The notes: generated by a model from the sequence alone, not told the origin. Counted from the first letter of the stretch, positions 25,975-35,994 are shown. The stretch is 64,000 nt of DNA from Capnocytophaga canimorsus (GCF_002302565.1 NZ_CP022382.1:1373001-1437000), one strand, 5' to 3'. Translations and numbers: made by a program.

Positions 25975-28698
25975 ATGGAAAATTCTTTTTTAAAGGCAGT
26001 TGCCCAAGAGGCAATAAGTCAGCATTCGGCTGATTTTGAAAATCTTATTTTTGTTGTTCCAGGTAAACGTGCCGCTCTGTTTTTGAAAAAATATGTAGCT
26101 CAATGTATTACATCGGCAAGTATCGCTCCTGAATTTTTGACCATACAAGAGCTTATGGTACGTATTTCAGCCATACAGCGGTTAGATGCTCTACCCTTGC
26201 TTTTTGAATTCTATCAAACCTATCTAGACACCTGTAAAACAGAACCTAACAATTTTGAAACCTTTGTAAGTTGGGGACAAACACTACTTAGCGATTTTAA
26301 TGAAATTGATCAATATTTGGTTAATCCAAACAAGATTTTCCCATATATCAATGCTATTAAGGAAGCCGAACACTGGTCAGGTGCCGATGACTTGACCGAT
26401 GCCCAAAAAGAACACTTAAAATTTTGGAATACTCTAGGCGATTATTATTTTGCACTTCAAGAAAAACTAACCCAACAAAAAAAGGGATATTCTGGATTTA
26501 TAGCCAAAAAGGCTGTAGAAAATCTCCCTGATTTTCTGCAAAAAAATCCGAATAAAAAATATGTCTTTGCTGGTTTTAACGCTCTTTCTACCGCTGAACA
26601 ACGCGTAATACAAGCCATTTTAGCCGACGATATTTCTCAAATATATTGGGACATTGACTATTATTTCATTGAGGATGAACAACACGACGCTGGGTTATTC
26701 ATCCGAAAATACATCAAAAAATGGAAATATTATGAAAATAGAAAACCCAAATGGCTGGGCAACGACTATTTACAACCCAAAACCATTTCCATTACTGGTT
26801 TACCCAATGGGGTAAACCAAGCGCACGCCATAGGTGAAATGTTACAAGGCGTAAAGGCAGAACAACTGGAAAATACAGCACTCATTTTAGCAGATGAAAA
26901 CCTGCTGATGCCCGTTTTGCAGTCGGTAAAATTAGAAATCCCTATGAATATTACTATGGGGTATCCTTTGCAATATACACCTGTAAATGATTTGTTTACA
27001 GCTTATTTTCGTCTGTATCTATCAAAAAATTTTTACTATAAAGACATCATTAACTTTATAAATCAGCCCTTTTTACAGCATATTTTTCCAGCGCAACCCA
27101 AAGCTGCATTTTTAAAATACATCAATGAGAATAATATTAGCTATTTGACTCGTGAGAAAATGCTTACTTTTTTCTCGGAACAAAAAGTCTCCTTTATTTT
27201 AATTCAGCATAATGAAACAGAGTTAGTTAATAAATTGATAAATAATTGCTTAAACATTATTTACCTTATCAAATCGGAAGTAGAATTTGAAAAACGTAAG
27301 CATATTTTACTTTTAGAATATTTGTATCGTTTCTACCAACTTTTCAACCAATTAAAACTATTACAAGAACAATACGGATATATTGATTCGGTAAAAACAC
27401 TTTATCACTTTTATTTAGATGTTCTTCAAAAAAGCAAACTTGATTTTGTAGGTAAACCCTTAGAAGGACTACAACTTATGGGAGTGCTGGAAAGCAGAAA
27501 CCTTGATTTTGAAAACGTAATTATAGCCTCAGTCAATGAAGGTGTGCTTCCTTCTGGGAGAAGGGGAAATTCGTTCATTCCTTACGATGTTAAAATCGCT
27601 TTAGGATTACCCACCTATAAGGAGCGTGATGCTATTTTTAGCTATCATTTTTATCGTTTGTTACAACGAGCCAAAACCATTGATTTGTTTTATGATATGA
27701 ATAGTAATGCTCTCAATGGTAAAGAAAAAAGCCGATTTGTGTTACAACTTTTAGCACAACGAATAGATAAACATCAGGTAATACACCAAATTAAGGCGCC
27801 AGAGGTTTATCCTGTGGTAAACACGCTGATAAAAGTGCAAAAAGATGAACAAGTAATGCAGCGCCTTAAAGCTATGGCAGAGAACGGACTATCGCCCTCT
27901 GCATTAACTAATTATGTACTCAATCCGTTAATCTTTTACAAGCAAAATGTATTGCAAGTATATGAAGAGCGCGATGTGGAAGAAACCGTTGAAGCTCGTA
28001 CCTTTGGCGATATTGTACACGCTACTCTGGAAGCCCTTTATAAACCCGTACTGCATAAAGTACTGACTAAGAAGGATATTCTGACAATGAAATCATTAGT
28101 ATCCAATACAGTAGATAAATATTTTCAGGAAAAATTAAAATCCTCGGAATATAAACAAGGTAAAAACCTACTGATTTACAATGTAATTCTCGAATATCTT
28201 CATCGTTTCTTGGACAAAGAAATAGCAGAGATTGAAAACGGAACCTCAATTAAAGTACTTGATTTGGAGGTACAACTTAAAGTTCCTTTTGATTCTGAAC
28301 ATTTACCTTTTCCAGTTAATATCAAAGGAATTGTAGATCGGGTAGAGCTTCGTAACGGAATACTACATATTATAGACTATAAAACAGGAGCAGTAAGCGC
28401 CCAGAATCTGGGAGTTACCAATTGGGATTTGCTCATTACTGATTTCAAATACAGCAAAGCCTTTCAGCTACTCACCTACGCCTTTATGTACTACCAAAGC
28501 ACAGAGGTCAAGAACATTTGGGCTAGTAATTTTTCTTTCAAAAGACTCAATGAAGGATTGGTAAGATTCCACACCAAAATTTCCAGAGGGGAGAAAGATT
28601 ATAACATCTCTGAGGCAGTTATTCAAGAATATAAAACCGTTACCGAAAAACTTTTGCTTGAAATTTTCAATCCGAAAATCCCCTTTCAAGAAGTTTAA
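25975..28698 (+). CDS. AddB-like PD-(D/E)XK nuclease/inactivated helicase
   Basis: A 907-residue protein of the AddB/RecB-nuclease type, presumably part of a Bacteroidota recombination/DNA-end-processing complex. The N-terminus (LIFVVPGKRAALFLKKY) corresponds to AddB's ATPase motif I but has lost the GxGKT P-loop. The C-terminal nuclease domain has SALTNYVLNPLIFY, TFGDIVHATLEAL, the catalytic VDRVELRNGILHIIDYKTG (Asp and the Asp-Tyr-Lys triad, about residues 790-808) and FQLLTYAFMY. None of the cysteines that hold an iron-sulfur cluster in classical AddB are present around this domain. I chose the ATG at 25975 over a TTG at 25948. No addA gene is adjacent. The last 4 bases overlap the convergent rodA stop. 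Confidence 0.85.
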   Translation: MENSFLKAVAQEAISQHSADFENLIFVVPGKRAALFLKKYVAQCITSASIAPEFLTIQELMVRISAIQRLDALPLLFEFYQTYLDTCKTEPNNFETFVSWGQTLLSDFNEIDQYLVNPNKIFPYINAIKEAEHWSGADDLTDAQKEHLKFWNTLGDYYFALQEKLTQQKKGYSGFIAKKAVENLPDFLQKNPNKKYVFAGFNALSTAEQRVIQAILADDISQIYWDIDYYFIEDEQHDAGLFIRKYIKKWKYYENRKPKWLGNDYLQPKTISITGLPNGVNQAHAIGEMLQGVKAEQLENTALILADENLLMPVLQSVKLEIPMNITMGYPLQYTPVNDLFTAYFRLYLSKNFYYKDIINFINQPFLQHIFPAQPKAAFLKYINENNISYLTREKMLTFFSEQKVSFILIQHNETELVNKLINNCLNIIYLIKSEVEFEKRKHILLLEYLYRFYQLFNQLKLLQEQYGYIDSVKTLYHFYLDVLQKSKLDFVGKPLEGLQLMGVLESRNLDFENVIIASVNEGVLPSGRRGNSFIPYDVKIALGLPTYKERDAIFSYHFYRLLQRAKTIDLFYDMNSNALNGKEKSRFVLQLLAQRIDKHQVIHQIKAPEVYPVVNTLIKVQKDEQVMQRLKAMAENGLSPSALTNYVLNPLIFYKQNVLQVYEERDVEETVEARTFGDIVHATLEALYKPVLHKVLTKKDILTMKSLVSNTVDKYFQEKLKSSEYKQGKNLLIYNVILEYLHRFLDKEIAEIENGTSIKVLDLEVQLKVPFDSEHLPFPVNIKGIVDRVELRNGILHIIDYKTGAVSAQNLGVTNWDLLITDFKYSKAFQLLTYAFMYYQSTEVKNIWASNFSFKRLNEGLVRFHTKISRGEKDYNISEAVIQEYKTVTEKLLLEIFNPKIPFQEV

Positions 28699-29981
28699 TT
28701 GATCCAATCGTGAATGCGATTAGCATCCAATCGTAAGAAAATAAACAAAAGTATGGTAAATGCCCAGAGCCCAGAACCGCCATAGCTAAAAAAAGGCAAG
28801 GGAATCCCAATAGTAGGTATCAAACCAATAACCATTCCGATATTCACTAAAAAATGAATGAATAAAATAGAAGCCACACAATAGCCGTAAATTCGACTAA
28901 AATTAGAGCGCTGTTTCTCCGCCAAAACAATCAGGCGTAGAAGTAAGAAGCTAAAAAGTAGCACCACACTAATTGTGCCAATAAGCCCCCACTCCTCACC
29001 CAATGAAGTGAATATGTAGTCGGTATGTTGCTCTGGCACGAAACCGCCTTTGGTACGTGTGCCTTCTAAAAATCCTTTTCCGTAAATTCCGCCAGCAGTC
29101 ATCGCCGACTCGGACATATAAGAGTTATATCCGAAATCACGTCGCATTGCAGCCAATTTTACAGGGTCGTCTTCCAAACTTAACCAAAGACTAAATCGGT
29201 TACGATGATGCTGTTTCATAACCGAATCAAAAACAAAAGGCGTTGCAAGGGTGGTGATTACACAAATGGCTGTTACAATTGAAGCATTGAAAAAAGGTAT
29301 TTTTTTGGTGCGTTTTTTTATCAGAAGCACATAAAGGGTAACACCAATAGCCGAAATCAGTAACGTAATAGGTATCCCGAATTTTAATGTAGTGACGAAA
29401 ACAAGTCCGCCCAATAACAAATAGAACAACAAGCTCAAAGACATTCCCTCACGATGAAGCACAAAAATCAAAGAAAAGAAAACCAATAAGCTCCCCGCAT
29501 CGGGCTGTAAGATAATAAGTCCGCCAGGAATAGCCAATATTAAAACCGCGTATACCAAATCTTTGGTGCGACTAATATCGGTATGAATATTGCTCAAATA
29601 CTTAGCAAAAAATAAGGCTGTAGCTACTTTAGCAAATTCGCTGGGTTGGAAGGTAATCGGTCCAATGGCATACCACGAAAGCGAACCATTTATCTTCTTT
29701 CCAAAGAGAAACAACCCTGCTAATAATACAAGGCTAACGATATAGAATACTGTCGAAAAATTTTCAAAAAACTTTGAATCTACCGCTAAAATAAAGATAA
29801 TCAACAAAACACTCAATCCGATGAAAAGTAATTGCTTTCCGTAGAAAAAATTAAGATTGAAAACACTTGCTTGTGGGTCAGTAACGGTAGTAGAGTAAAT
29901 AGTAATCCACCCGATGGTTACCAAAAGCAAATAGCAGATGATACAAATCCAATCCAAATTCTTTAATACGTTTTGTTTCAT
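28695..29981 (-). CDS. rodA: Rod-shape peptidoglycan glycosyltransferase RodA
   Basis: SEDS-family polymerase of the elongasome, 428 residues with about ten membrane helices. The signature segment IGLIPTIGIPLPFFSYGGSG near the C-terminus and QPDAGS in the middle are typical of RodA rather than FtsW. It is the last gene of mreB-mreC-mreD-mrdA-rodA, 8 bases after mrdA (PBP2), its obligate transpeptidase partner, so the two are almost certainly co-translated. The stop codon overlaps that of the convergent AddB-like gene by 4 bases, leaving no room for a terminator between them. Confidence 0.95.
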   Translation of the reverse strand: MKQNVLKNLDWICIICYLLLVTIGWITIYSTTVTDPQASVFNLNFFYGKQLLFIGLSVLLIIFILAVDSKFFENFSTVFYIVSLVLLAGLFLFGKKINGSLSWYAIGPITFQPSEFAKVATALFFAKYLSNIHTDISRTKDLVYAVLILAIPGGLIILQPDAGSLLVFFSLIFVLHREGMSLSLLFYLLLGGLVFVTTLKFGIPITLLISAIGVTLYVLLIKKRTKKIPFFNASIVTAICVITTLATPFVFDSVMKQHHRNRFSLWLSLEDDPVKLAAMRRDFGYNSYMSESAMTAGGIYGKGFLEGTRTKGGFVPEQHTDYIFTSLGEEWGLIGTISVVLLFSFLLLRLIVLAEKQRSNFSRIYGYCVASILFIHFLVNIGMVIGLIPTIGIPLPFFSYGGSGLWAFTILLFIFLRLDANRIHDWIN

Positions 29982-29989
29982 AACTATTT

Positions 29990-31852
29990 TTATTGATTGA
30001 TGCTGAAAGGTTTACCGCTATACGGTTTCGCATATTCGTCTTCTAAACTTTTTTCAAGCATTCGTTTTTCTAAATCAGTGCGTTTGACCTCGCCTAAAAG
30101 ATATTTTTCAATCATCAGTGAAGCAATTGGTGCGGCAACACGCGCGCCATAGTATCCATTTTCTACGAATACAGCGATAACAATTTTAGGATCTTCAATA
30201 GGAGCTATAGCCACAAATATTGAGTGGTCAGTGAGTTGCATACGCTTCCCATTTACCCGCACGAAATTTTCGGCGGTTCCTGTTTTGGCAGCAATGTTAA
30301 TGCCTTCTATCTGTGTCCAACGGGCAGTTCCTTCCTCGTAGGCCTTGTTCATTCCCTGAATGACGGGTTCAAAGTGTTCCTTACTTATGGTAGTTTGCTT
30401 AGCTATGGTAAATTCAGTAAATGGAGTTACTTCATTGTTTATTTTCTTTACAATATGAGGCGTGTAAAAATATCCTCGGTTTGCTACTGCAGCCATTACG
30501 TTAGCCAATTGTATAGGAGTGGTAAGCAGTTCGCCTTGCCCAATACCATTAGAAATATTAAAAGTAGCTCCCCAACGATTTTCACCATACTGACGGTTAT
30601 ACAATTTGGTATCAGGAACTTTACCAGGACGTCCTGTAGCAAAGTCAGACCCCAAATAATCACCTAATCCAAAGCTTTTTACGTGTTTACTCCATACATC
30701 CATACCCACACTGGGTTTGGGATACTTCTCAATGCTTCTTCGGTAAGAATTTGCAAAATAAGCATTACACGAAAAAGCAATACCGTGAATCAAATCGTTA
30801 CTTCCACGATTGCAGTGGCAACGCATAATACGGCTTCCGTATCGATATCCGCCAGAGCAAGGAAAAACGCTATGAGGTGTAATTATTTTTTCCTCCAAAC
30901 CAATAAGAGCATTAACTACCTTAAAAGGAGAGCCAGGCGGATATTCAGCAAGTAAGGAGCGGTCGTACAAGGGTTTGGCAATTGAGTCGTTATACAACTC
31001 GGCATAATTTTTGGAACGTTGTCGCCCTACAAGTAAATTAGGGTCAAACGTAGGAGCAGATATGAGAGCCAAAATCTCACCCGTTTTGGGTTCTATAGCA
31101 ACGATTCCGCCTCGTTTTTTCTGCATTAGTGTTTCTCCATAAGCCTGTAAAGCAATATCTATGGTCAGTTGCAAAGATTGCCCACTGACTGATAGTGTAT
31201 CTAAAATTCCTTCTTTATATTTGCCTATAACCCGATTGAAACGGTCTTTTTGCAAATAACGAACCCCCTTTTTGCCACGTAAAAAATCTTCGTATTGCTG
31301 CTCCACTCCTGTCTTCCCGATGAGTTCTCCCGATTGATAGTACGTGTTTTTTGCCAAGTCGTTTTGATTTACTTCGCTGATAAAACCAAATATATTTCCT
31401 CCGTGATGCGTTAAATACTGACGTAAAAATCGTTTTTGAATATAAAAACCATTAAATTTACGAAGTTTTTCTTGTAAAACTGCATACTCCGAATTGGAAA
31501 GTTGATTGATAAACACCGAAGGTTTGATGGGTGAATGTTTTCTGGCTTTTTGTAACCGCTCTATAAAATTTTCTTTAGTTATGGAAAGTAAATTACAAAA
31601 CTCTAAAGTATCTAAAACCTTGACTTCTCTAGGGATAACCATCACATCATAAGCAGGTTGATTGGCTACCAGTAATTCACCATTGCGGTCATAAATGTAA
31701 CCTCGTTCTGGGTAATCATACACAAGCTCAACGGCAACATCATCATTAGGTGCTGAAAAATCATTATGTAGCACCACTTGCAAATATACAAGCCTAATAA
31801 TGAATGCAATAGTGGTTAGTACAATTATACTAAATAAGAAATATTTTCTCAT
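29990..31852 (-). CDS. mrdA: Penicillin-binding protein 2, elongation transpeptidase
   Basis: Class B PBP of 620 residues, cross-linking peptidoglycan during lateral-wall growth as partner of RodA. An N-terminal membrane anchor (about 5-25) is followed by the dimerisation domain with DYPERGYIYDRNGELL. The transpeptidase motifs are SPFK (308-311, active-site Ser308), SCN in GIAFSCNAYF, and KTGT in AAKTGTAENF. All catalytic motifs are intact. The start overlaps the mreD stop by 4 bases (ATGA type). The gene is therefore part of the mre operon. Confidence 0.96.
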   Translation of the reverse strand: MRKYFLFSIIVLTTIAFIIRLVYLQVVLHNDFSAPNDDVAVELVYDYPERGYIYDRNGELLVANQPAYDVMVIPREVKVLDTLEFCNLLSITKENFIERLQKARKHSPIKPSVFINQLSNSEYAVLQEKLRKFNGFYIQKRFLRQYLTHHGGNIFGFISEVNQNDLAKNTYYQSGELIGKTGVEQQYEDFLRGKKGVRYLQKDRFNRVIGKYKEGILDTLSVSGQSLQLTIDIALQAYGETLMQKKRGGIVAIEPKTGEILALISAPTFDPNLLVGRQRSKNYAELYNDSIAKPLYDRSLLAEYPPGSPFKVVNALIGLEEKIITPHSVFPCSGGYRYGSRIMRCHCNRGSNDLIHGIAFSCNAYFANSYRRSIEKYPKPSVGMDVWSKHVKSFGLGDYLGSDFATGRPGKVPDTKLYNRQYGENRWGATFNISNGIGQGELLTTPIQLANVMAAVANRGYFYTPHIVKKINNEVTPFTEFTIAKQTTISKEHFEPVIQGMNKAYEEGTARWTQIEGINIAAKTGTAENFVRVNGKRMQLTDHSIFVAIAPIEDPKIVIAVFVENGYYGARVAAPIASLMIEKYLLGEVKRTDLEKRMLEKSLEDEYAKPYSGKPFSINQ

Positions 31853-32355
31853 AATTTCTTACTACTAAATAAATAAAGTGCTGATAAACAAACGATAATA
31901 CTTATTATTGAAGCCAAAACAGCTTTTACAAAGGTAGTAAGTAAATGATTAAAATTGAAAATTTCTAAAAAATAAAATAAAGTATGATGCGTAATAATCA
32001 GAATAGAAACATAAGTGAACACTTTTCCAAACGGATGGTTTGATAATTTAAGTGGTTGATACTCAAAATTTTTACCAAACGCAACAGTTAATGCAAAAGT
32101 TCGGATATAAGCTACAAAAACGCTACTTGCGGCGTGTATTCCACCCGTATCAGAGAAAATATCTATTGATAATCCCATTAAAAAAGACGCTAACAAAAAC
32201 GGAGTACGATTGGGTTTATATGGAGCTTGAATGATAAATAGCAAATAAATCATTGGGTTGATATAACCAAGAAAATCAATATGGTTGAATATCAAGGCTT
32301 GTATCAAAACCAAGACAACAAAAGAAATGCTATTTTTTAGCCACGTATTATTCAT
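31849..32355 (-). CDS. mreD: Rod-shape-determining protein MreD
   Basis: A 168-residue inner-membrane protein with about five helices, little conserved in sequence. It is called from its hydrophobic pattern (FNHIDFLGYINPMIYLLF, FLMGLSIDIFSDTGGIHA) and its place between mreC and mrdA. The motif around LSIDIFSDTGG is typical of MreD. Eight bases overlap mreC and four overlap mrdA, so the three genes are translationally coupled. It would form part of the elongasome. Confidence 0.9.
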   Translation of the reverse strand: MNNTWLKNSISFVVLVLIQALIFNHIDFLGYINPMIYLLFIIQAPYKPNRTPFLLASFLMGLSIDIFSDTGGIHAASSVFVAYIRTFALTVAFGKNFEYQPLKLSNHPFGKVFTYVSILIITHHTLFYFLEIFNFNHLLTTFVKAVLASIISIIVCLSALYLFSSKKL

Positions 32356-33175
32356 CGGTTTGACGCTCTAAATTGATGATTTCTTCCTTATTTTTGTTTG
32401 AAATGATGTAAACATACTCCACGTTTGACATATCAGTAAACAATTCTACATCAATAACATAAGAATTATCTTCCTTGCTATTCTCAAAACGGATTATTTT
32501 TCCGATAGGAATTCCCTTAGGGAAAATTTTTGACATTCCGCCCGTAATTATGGTGTCGCCAATAGCTATAGGGGCAATGTTGGGAATATCGGTCAATTGT
32601 ACAATATTGATTTTATCGCCATTCCATCGTAAAGAACCGAAATGTTTAGTTTTCTTTACTTCCGCATTAAGACTTGATTTTAAGTTCAAAACGCTTTGTA
32701 CTGTAGCGAAATTTTCAGAAGTGTTTTCAACAATACCTACCAAACCTTTTGAAGAAATAACCCCCATATCTTGAGTAATTTGGTGTTTTTCCCCTCGATT
32801 TAAGGTAAGATAATTTTTATGGAGTAAAACACTGTTTTTTATCACTTTAGTCTTTGTGAAAGTAAAATCGGTATTTAAAAAAGCAATACTATCGGAAGAA
32901 GCTCCTTGTGAAAAATGGTGTTTTAATGCCGCTATCTCGTTCCTAAGGGTCTCATTCTCTTGGGTTAAAATTTCGTTTTGCTCACGCAAGTTGAAATAAG
33001 CCCTCCAATGGTCGGTAAAACCATAGAATACGCCACTGATACGATTTGACGAGTTAATGAAAGTACTCTGCTGATATAGGTTACTATTGAAAATGAGCTT
33101 CAAAGCAAAAGCAAAAAGCAGCAAAAACACAAAAAAGTCTTTCCGTTTGATGAAAAAGGATATGATTTGCTGCAT
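32348..33175 (-). CDS. mreC: Rod-shape-determining protein MreC
   Basis: A 275-residue bitopic protein with an N-terminal membrane helix (about 12-30), a periplasmic coiled coil (about 55-90, including LREQNEILTQENETLRNEI) and the two beta-barrel domains typical of MreC (GLVGIVENTSENFATVQSVL, then GDTIITGGMSKIFPKGIPIG). MreC couples the cytoplasmic MreB filament to PBP2 in the periplasm. The start lies 42 bases downstream of mreB and the end overlaps mreD by 8 bases. Confidence 0.95.
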   Translation of the reverse strand: MQQIISFFIKRKDFFVFLLLFAFALKLIFNSNLYQQSTFINSSNRISGVFYGFTDHWRAYFNLREQNEILTQENETLRNEIAALKHHFSQGASSDSIAFLNTDFTFTKTKVIKNSVLLHKNYLTLNRGEKHQITQDMGVISSKGLVGIVENTSENFATVQSVLNLKSSLNAEVKKTKHFGSLRWNGDKINIVQLTDIPNIAPIAIGDTIITGGMSKIFPKGIPIGKIIRFENSKEDNSYVIDVELFTDMSNVEYVYIISNKNKEEIINLERQTDE

Positions 33176-33217
33176 AATTTTTCGCTTTCAGAATAAATGA
33201 TTTTAATGATTGGGTGT

Positions 33218-34246
33218 TTATTTTATTAAAACGCTTCGGAATTTTTCTATATTTTTTAGAGTAATGCCCGTACCTCTTACCACCGCTCGAAGAGGGTCTT
33301 CAGCCACACATACGGGCAGGTCTGTTCTAGCGGTAATACGCTTATCCAACCCACGTAGCATTGAACCTCCTCCTGCCATATAAATCCCTGTATTGTAAAT
33401 ATCCGCGGCTAACTCGGGTGGAGTTTGCGATAAGGTTTCCATTATGGCATCTTCAATACGAAGGATAGATTTATCCAATGCCTTAACAATTTCTCGGTAG
33501 GAAACTTCTACTTGTTTGGGTTTTCCTGTGAGCAGGTCACGCCCTTGCACATCCATATTATCTGGCGGATTATCAAGATCTTCAGTGGCAGCCCCCACGC
33601 TTATTTTTATATTTTCGGCAGTACTCTCACCAATATACAAATTGTGTTGTGTACGCATATAGTAAACAATATCAGAGGTAAAAATATCGCCTGCAATTTT
33701 CACTGATTTGTCGCAAACAATACCTCCTAAGGCAATAATAGCAATTTCTGTGGTACCTCCTCCAATATCAATAATCATATTTCCTTTGGGCTGCATAATA
33801 TCAAGCCCGATACCAATGGCGGCAGCCATAGGTTCGTGAACCAAATAAATTTCCTTTCCGTTTACTCGTTCACAAGACTCCTTTACGGCTCTCATTTCCA
33901 CCTCGGTAATTCCCGAAGGAATACAAACTACCATACGTAGTGACGGAGAAAAAAAGCGTTTTTTAAGCGCTGGAATACTCTTAATAAGCAAACTAATCAT
34001 CTGCTCTGAAGCCTCAAAATCAGCGATAACTCCGTCTTTAAGCGGACGAATGGTTTTGATATTCTCGTGAGTTTTACCTTGCATCAATCGTGCTTCTTTA
34101 CCTACGGCAATGATTTTTCCCGTACCTCTATTTTGTGCCACGATAGAGGGACTATCTACCACCACTTTATCCCTATGAATAATGAGCGTATTGGCTGTAC
34201 CTAAATCTATGGCTATTTCTTCTGTTAAGAAATCAAAAAAACCCAT
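33218..34246 (-). CDS. mreB: Rod-shape-determining actin homologue MreB
   Basis: Cytoplasmic actin-like protein directing lateral-wall synthesis. 342 residues, the normal length. Phosphate loops DLGTANTLI (N-terminus) and IDIGGGTTEIAI, the adenosine motif MAGGGSMLRGLD, and the segment HEPMAAAIGIGL are all as expected. First gene of the elongasome operon, with its own TTG-N20-TACTTTTG promoter at 34320-34350; purH lies upstream on the same strand and may read through. Confidence 0.97.
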   Translation of the reverse strand: MGFFDFLTEEIAIDLGTANTLIIHRDKVVVDSPSIVAQNRGTGKIIAVGKEARLMQGKTHENIKTIRPLKDGVIADFEASEQMISLLIKSIPALKKRFFSPSLRMVVCIPSGITEVEMRAVKESCERVNGKEIYLVHEPMAAAIGIGLDIMQPKGNMIIDIGGGTTEIAIIALGGIVCDKSVKIAGDIFTSDIVYYMRTQHNLYIGESTAENIKISVGAATEDLDNPPDNMDVQGRDLLTGKPKQVEVSYREIVKALDKSILRIEDAIMETLSQTPPELAADIYNTGIYMAGGGSMLRGLDKRITARTDLPVCVAEDPLRAVVRGTGITLKNIEKFRSVLIK

Positions 34247-34319
34247 TGTTTTTATGTTGTTAATTTAAAAAATTTGTCAATTAGTAAGTTGTTGTGTTAA
34301 AATGATTTTGTATCTGCCT

Positions 34320-34350
34320 CAAAAGTAGGTAAAAAACAAAATATGACCAA
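34320..34350 (-). promoter_or_regulatory. mreB-operon promoter
   Basis: On the minus strand: TTG (complement of 34348-34350), 20-base spacer, then TACTTTTG (complement of 34320-34327), matching both spacing and sequence of the Bacteroidota consensus. It leaves a leader of ~70 bases before mreB and allows expression independent of purH. Confidence 0.72.
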
Positions 34351-34375
34351 ATATTGTTTTTATTTTATGATGTTT

Positions 34376-35908
34376 TTAGTGTTTGAAATGACGGATTCCA
34401 GTAAAGACCATTTCCATACCATTGGCATTGCAATAATCAATGCTAAGTTCGTCTTTGATAGACCCCCCAGGTTGTATTACGGCACGAATTCCAGCCTTAT
34501 GAGCAATTTCTACACAGTCAGGGAAAGGGAAAAATGCATCACTTGCCATTACGGCTTCATTCAAATCAAACTCAAATGCTTTTGCTTTTTCAATAGCTTG
34601 TTTTAGAGCATCTACACGGCTGGTTTGCCCCGTTCCACTGGCAATAAGTTGTCTATTTTTAGCCAAAACAACAGTGTTAGATTTTGTATGTTTGCCTATT
34701 TTTGAAGCAAAAAACAAGTCTTCTAACGTTTCTTGCGTAGGCTTTTTATCAGTAACATACTGAATATCGGATATGGAGTCAGTTTTTAAATCCTTATCTT
34801 GCACTAAAAATCCGTTCAAGCAACTGCGCACTGAAGTTTCGGGCAAAGTTGTTGTTTTTTGCACCAAGATGATTCGGTTTTTCTTCTGTTTTAATACGGC
34901 TAAGGCTTCGTCGCTATACGAGGGTGCGATAACCACCTCAAAGAAAAGGGAATTCATATCGTTTGCTGTTTGTAAATCAATTTGGCTGTTAGCAATTAGA
35001 ATTCCTCCAAAAGCAGAAACAGGATCTCCTGCCAAAGCTGCTGCGTAAGCCTCTTGAAGCGTATTTCGGGTAGCTACACCACAAGCATTATTGTGCTTTA
35101 AAATGGCAAAAGTAGGGGCATCACCAATAAATTCACTCATCAAGTTTACAGCGGCATCTACATCAAGTAAATTATTATACGACAGTTCTTTGCCGTGCAC
35201 TTTTTCAAACAATCCTTCTAAATTTCCGTAGAAAACCCCTTTTTGATGCGGATTTTCACCATAACGCAAAGGCTGACTTTGGTTCTCGCTAATTTTCAAA
35301 GCTGTTATTTCTTCGGTTTGATTGAAATAGTTGAAAATTGCCGTATCGTAATGCGAAGAAACTTGAAAGCCTTTGGCTGCAAATCGTTTACGTTGCTCTA
35401 AAGAAGTCTTTCCTGCTTGATTTTCCAATATATCAAGCAACTCAGGATATTGCTCCACCGAAGCCACACAGAGCACATCTTTAAAGTTTTTGGCAGCAGC
35501 ACGAATTAGTGAAATTCCACCGATATCAATTTTCTCAATAATATCCTGCTCTACGGCACCGCTTGCCACTGTTTTTTCAAACGGATACAAATCCACGATG
35601 ACAATATCTAATTGCGGAATGGCGTATTGAGCCATTTCTGCCAAATCATTCTGGTTATCTTGTCTGTTCAAAATACCCCCGAAAATTTTGGGATGAAGGG
35701 TCTTTACACGTCCACCCAAAATGGAAGGATAATCGGTAACCGCCTCTACGGGAATAACATCAACCCCTAAGCTTTTTATAAAGGTTTCGGTGCCTCCTGT
35801 GGAATATATTTCAACCCCTAATTCACTCATCTTCTTGATGATGGGCTCTAATCCAGTTTTGTCAAATACGGAAATCAGTGCAGTTTTTGCTTGTTTTGTG
35901 AATTTCAT
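34376..35908 (-). CDS. purH: Bifunctional AICAR formyltransferase/IMP cyclohydrolase
   Basis: Catalyses the last two steps of de novo purine (IMP) synthesis. 510 residues. The N-terminal cyclohydrolase (MGS-like) domain shows ISVFDKTGLEP, STGGTETF and KTLHPKIFGGIL; the C-terminal transformylase domain shows RYGENPHQKGVF, KHNNACGVA (catalytic Lys-His) and DAFFPFPDCVE, then PGGSIKDE. The gene is upstream of and co-oriented with mreB, with a promoter between them. It has its own TATTTTTG -7 box. Nothing is odd about the protein. Confidence 0.97.
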   Translation of the reverse strand: MKFTKQAKTALISVFDKTGLEPIIKKMSELGVEIYSTGGTETFIKSLGVDVIPVEAVTDYPSILGGRVKTLHPKIFGGILNRQDNQNDLAEMAQYAIPQLDIVIVDLYPFEKTVASGAVEQDIIEKIDIGGISLIRAAAKNFKDVLCVASVEQYPELLDILENQAGKTSLEQRKRFAAKGFQVSSHYDTAIFNYFNQTEEITALKISENQSQPLRYGENPHQKGVFYGNLEGLFEKVHGKELSYNNLLDVDAAVNLMSEFIGDAPTFAILKHNNACGVATRNTLQEAYAAALAGDPVSAFGGILIANSQIDLQTANDMNSLFFEVVIAPSYSDEALAVLKQKKNRIILVQKTTTLPETSVRSCLNGFLVQDKDLKTDSISDIQYVTDKKPTQETLEDLFFASKIGKHTKSNTVVLAKNRQLIASGTGQTSRVDALKQAIEKAKAFEFDLNEAVMASDAFFPFPDCVEIAHKAGIRAVIQPGGSIKDELSIDYCNANGMEMVFTGIRHFKH

Positions 35909-35934
35909 CGAAAAAAGTCTTACATTTGAAGCTA

Positions 35935-35942
35935 CAAAAATA
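35935..35942 (-). promoter_or_regulatory. purH promoter (-7 box)
   Basis: TATTTTTG on the minus strand, 26 bases before the purH ATG; matches TAnnTTTG, without a well-spaced TTG. Confidence 0.5.
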
Positions 35943-35994
35943 ATTTTTTTGTGCTAAATCCGACGGTAAATCAAAAATATTTTGTTAACATCTT

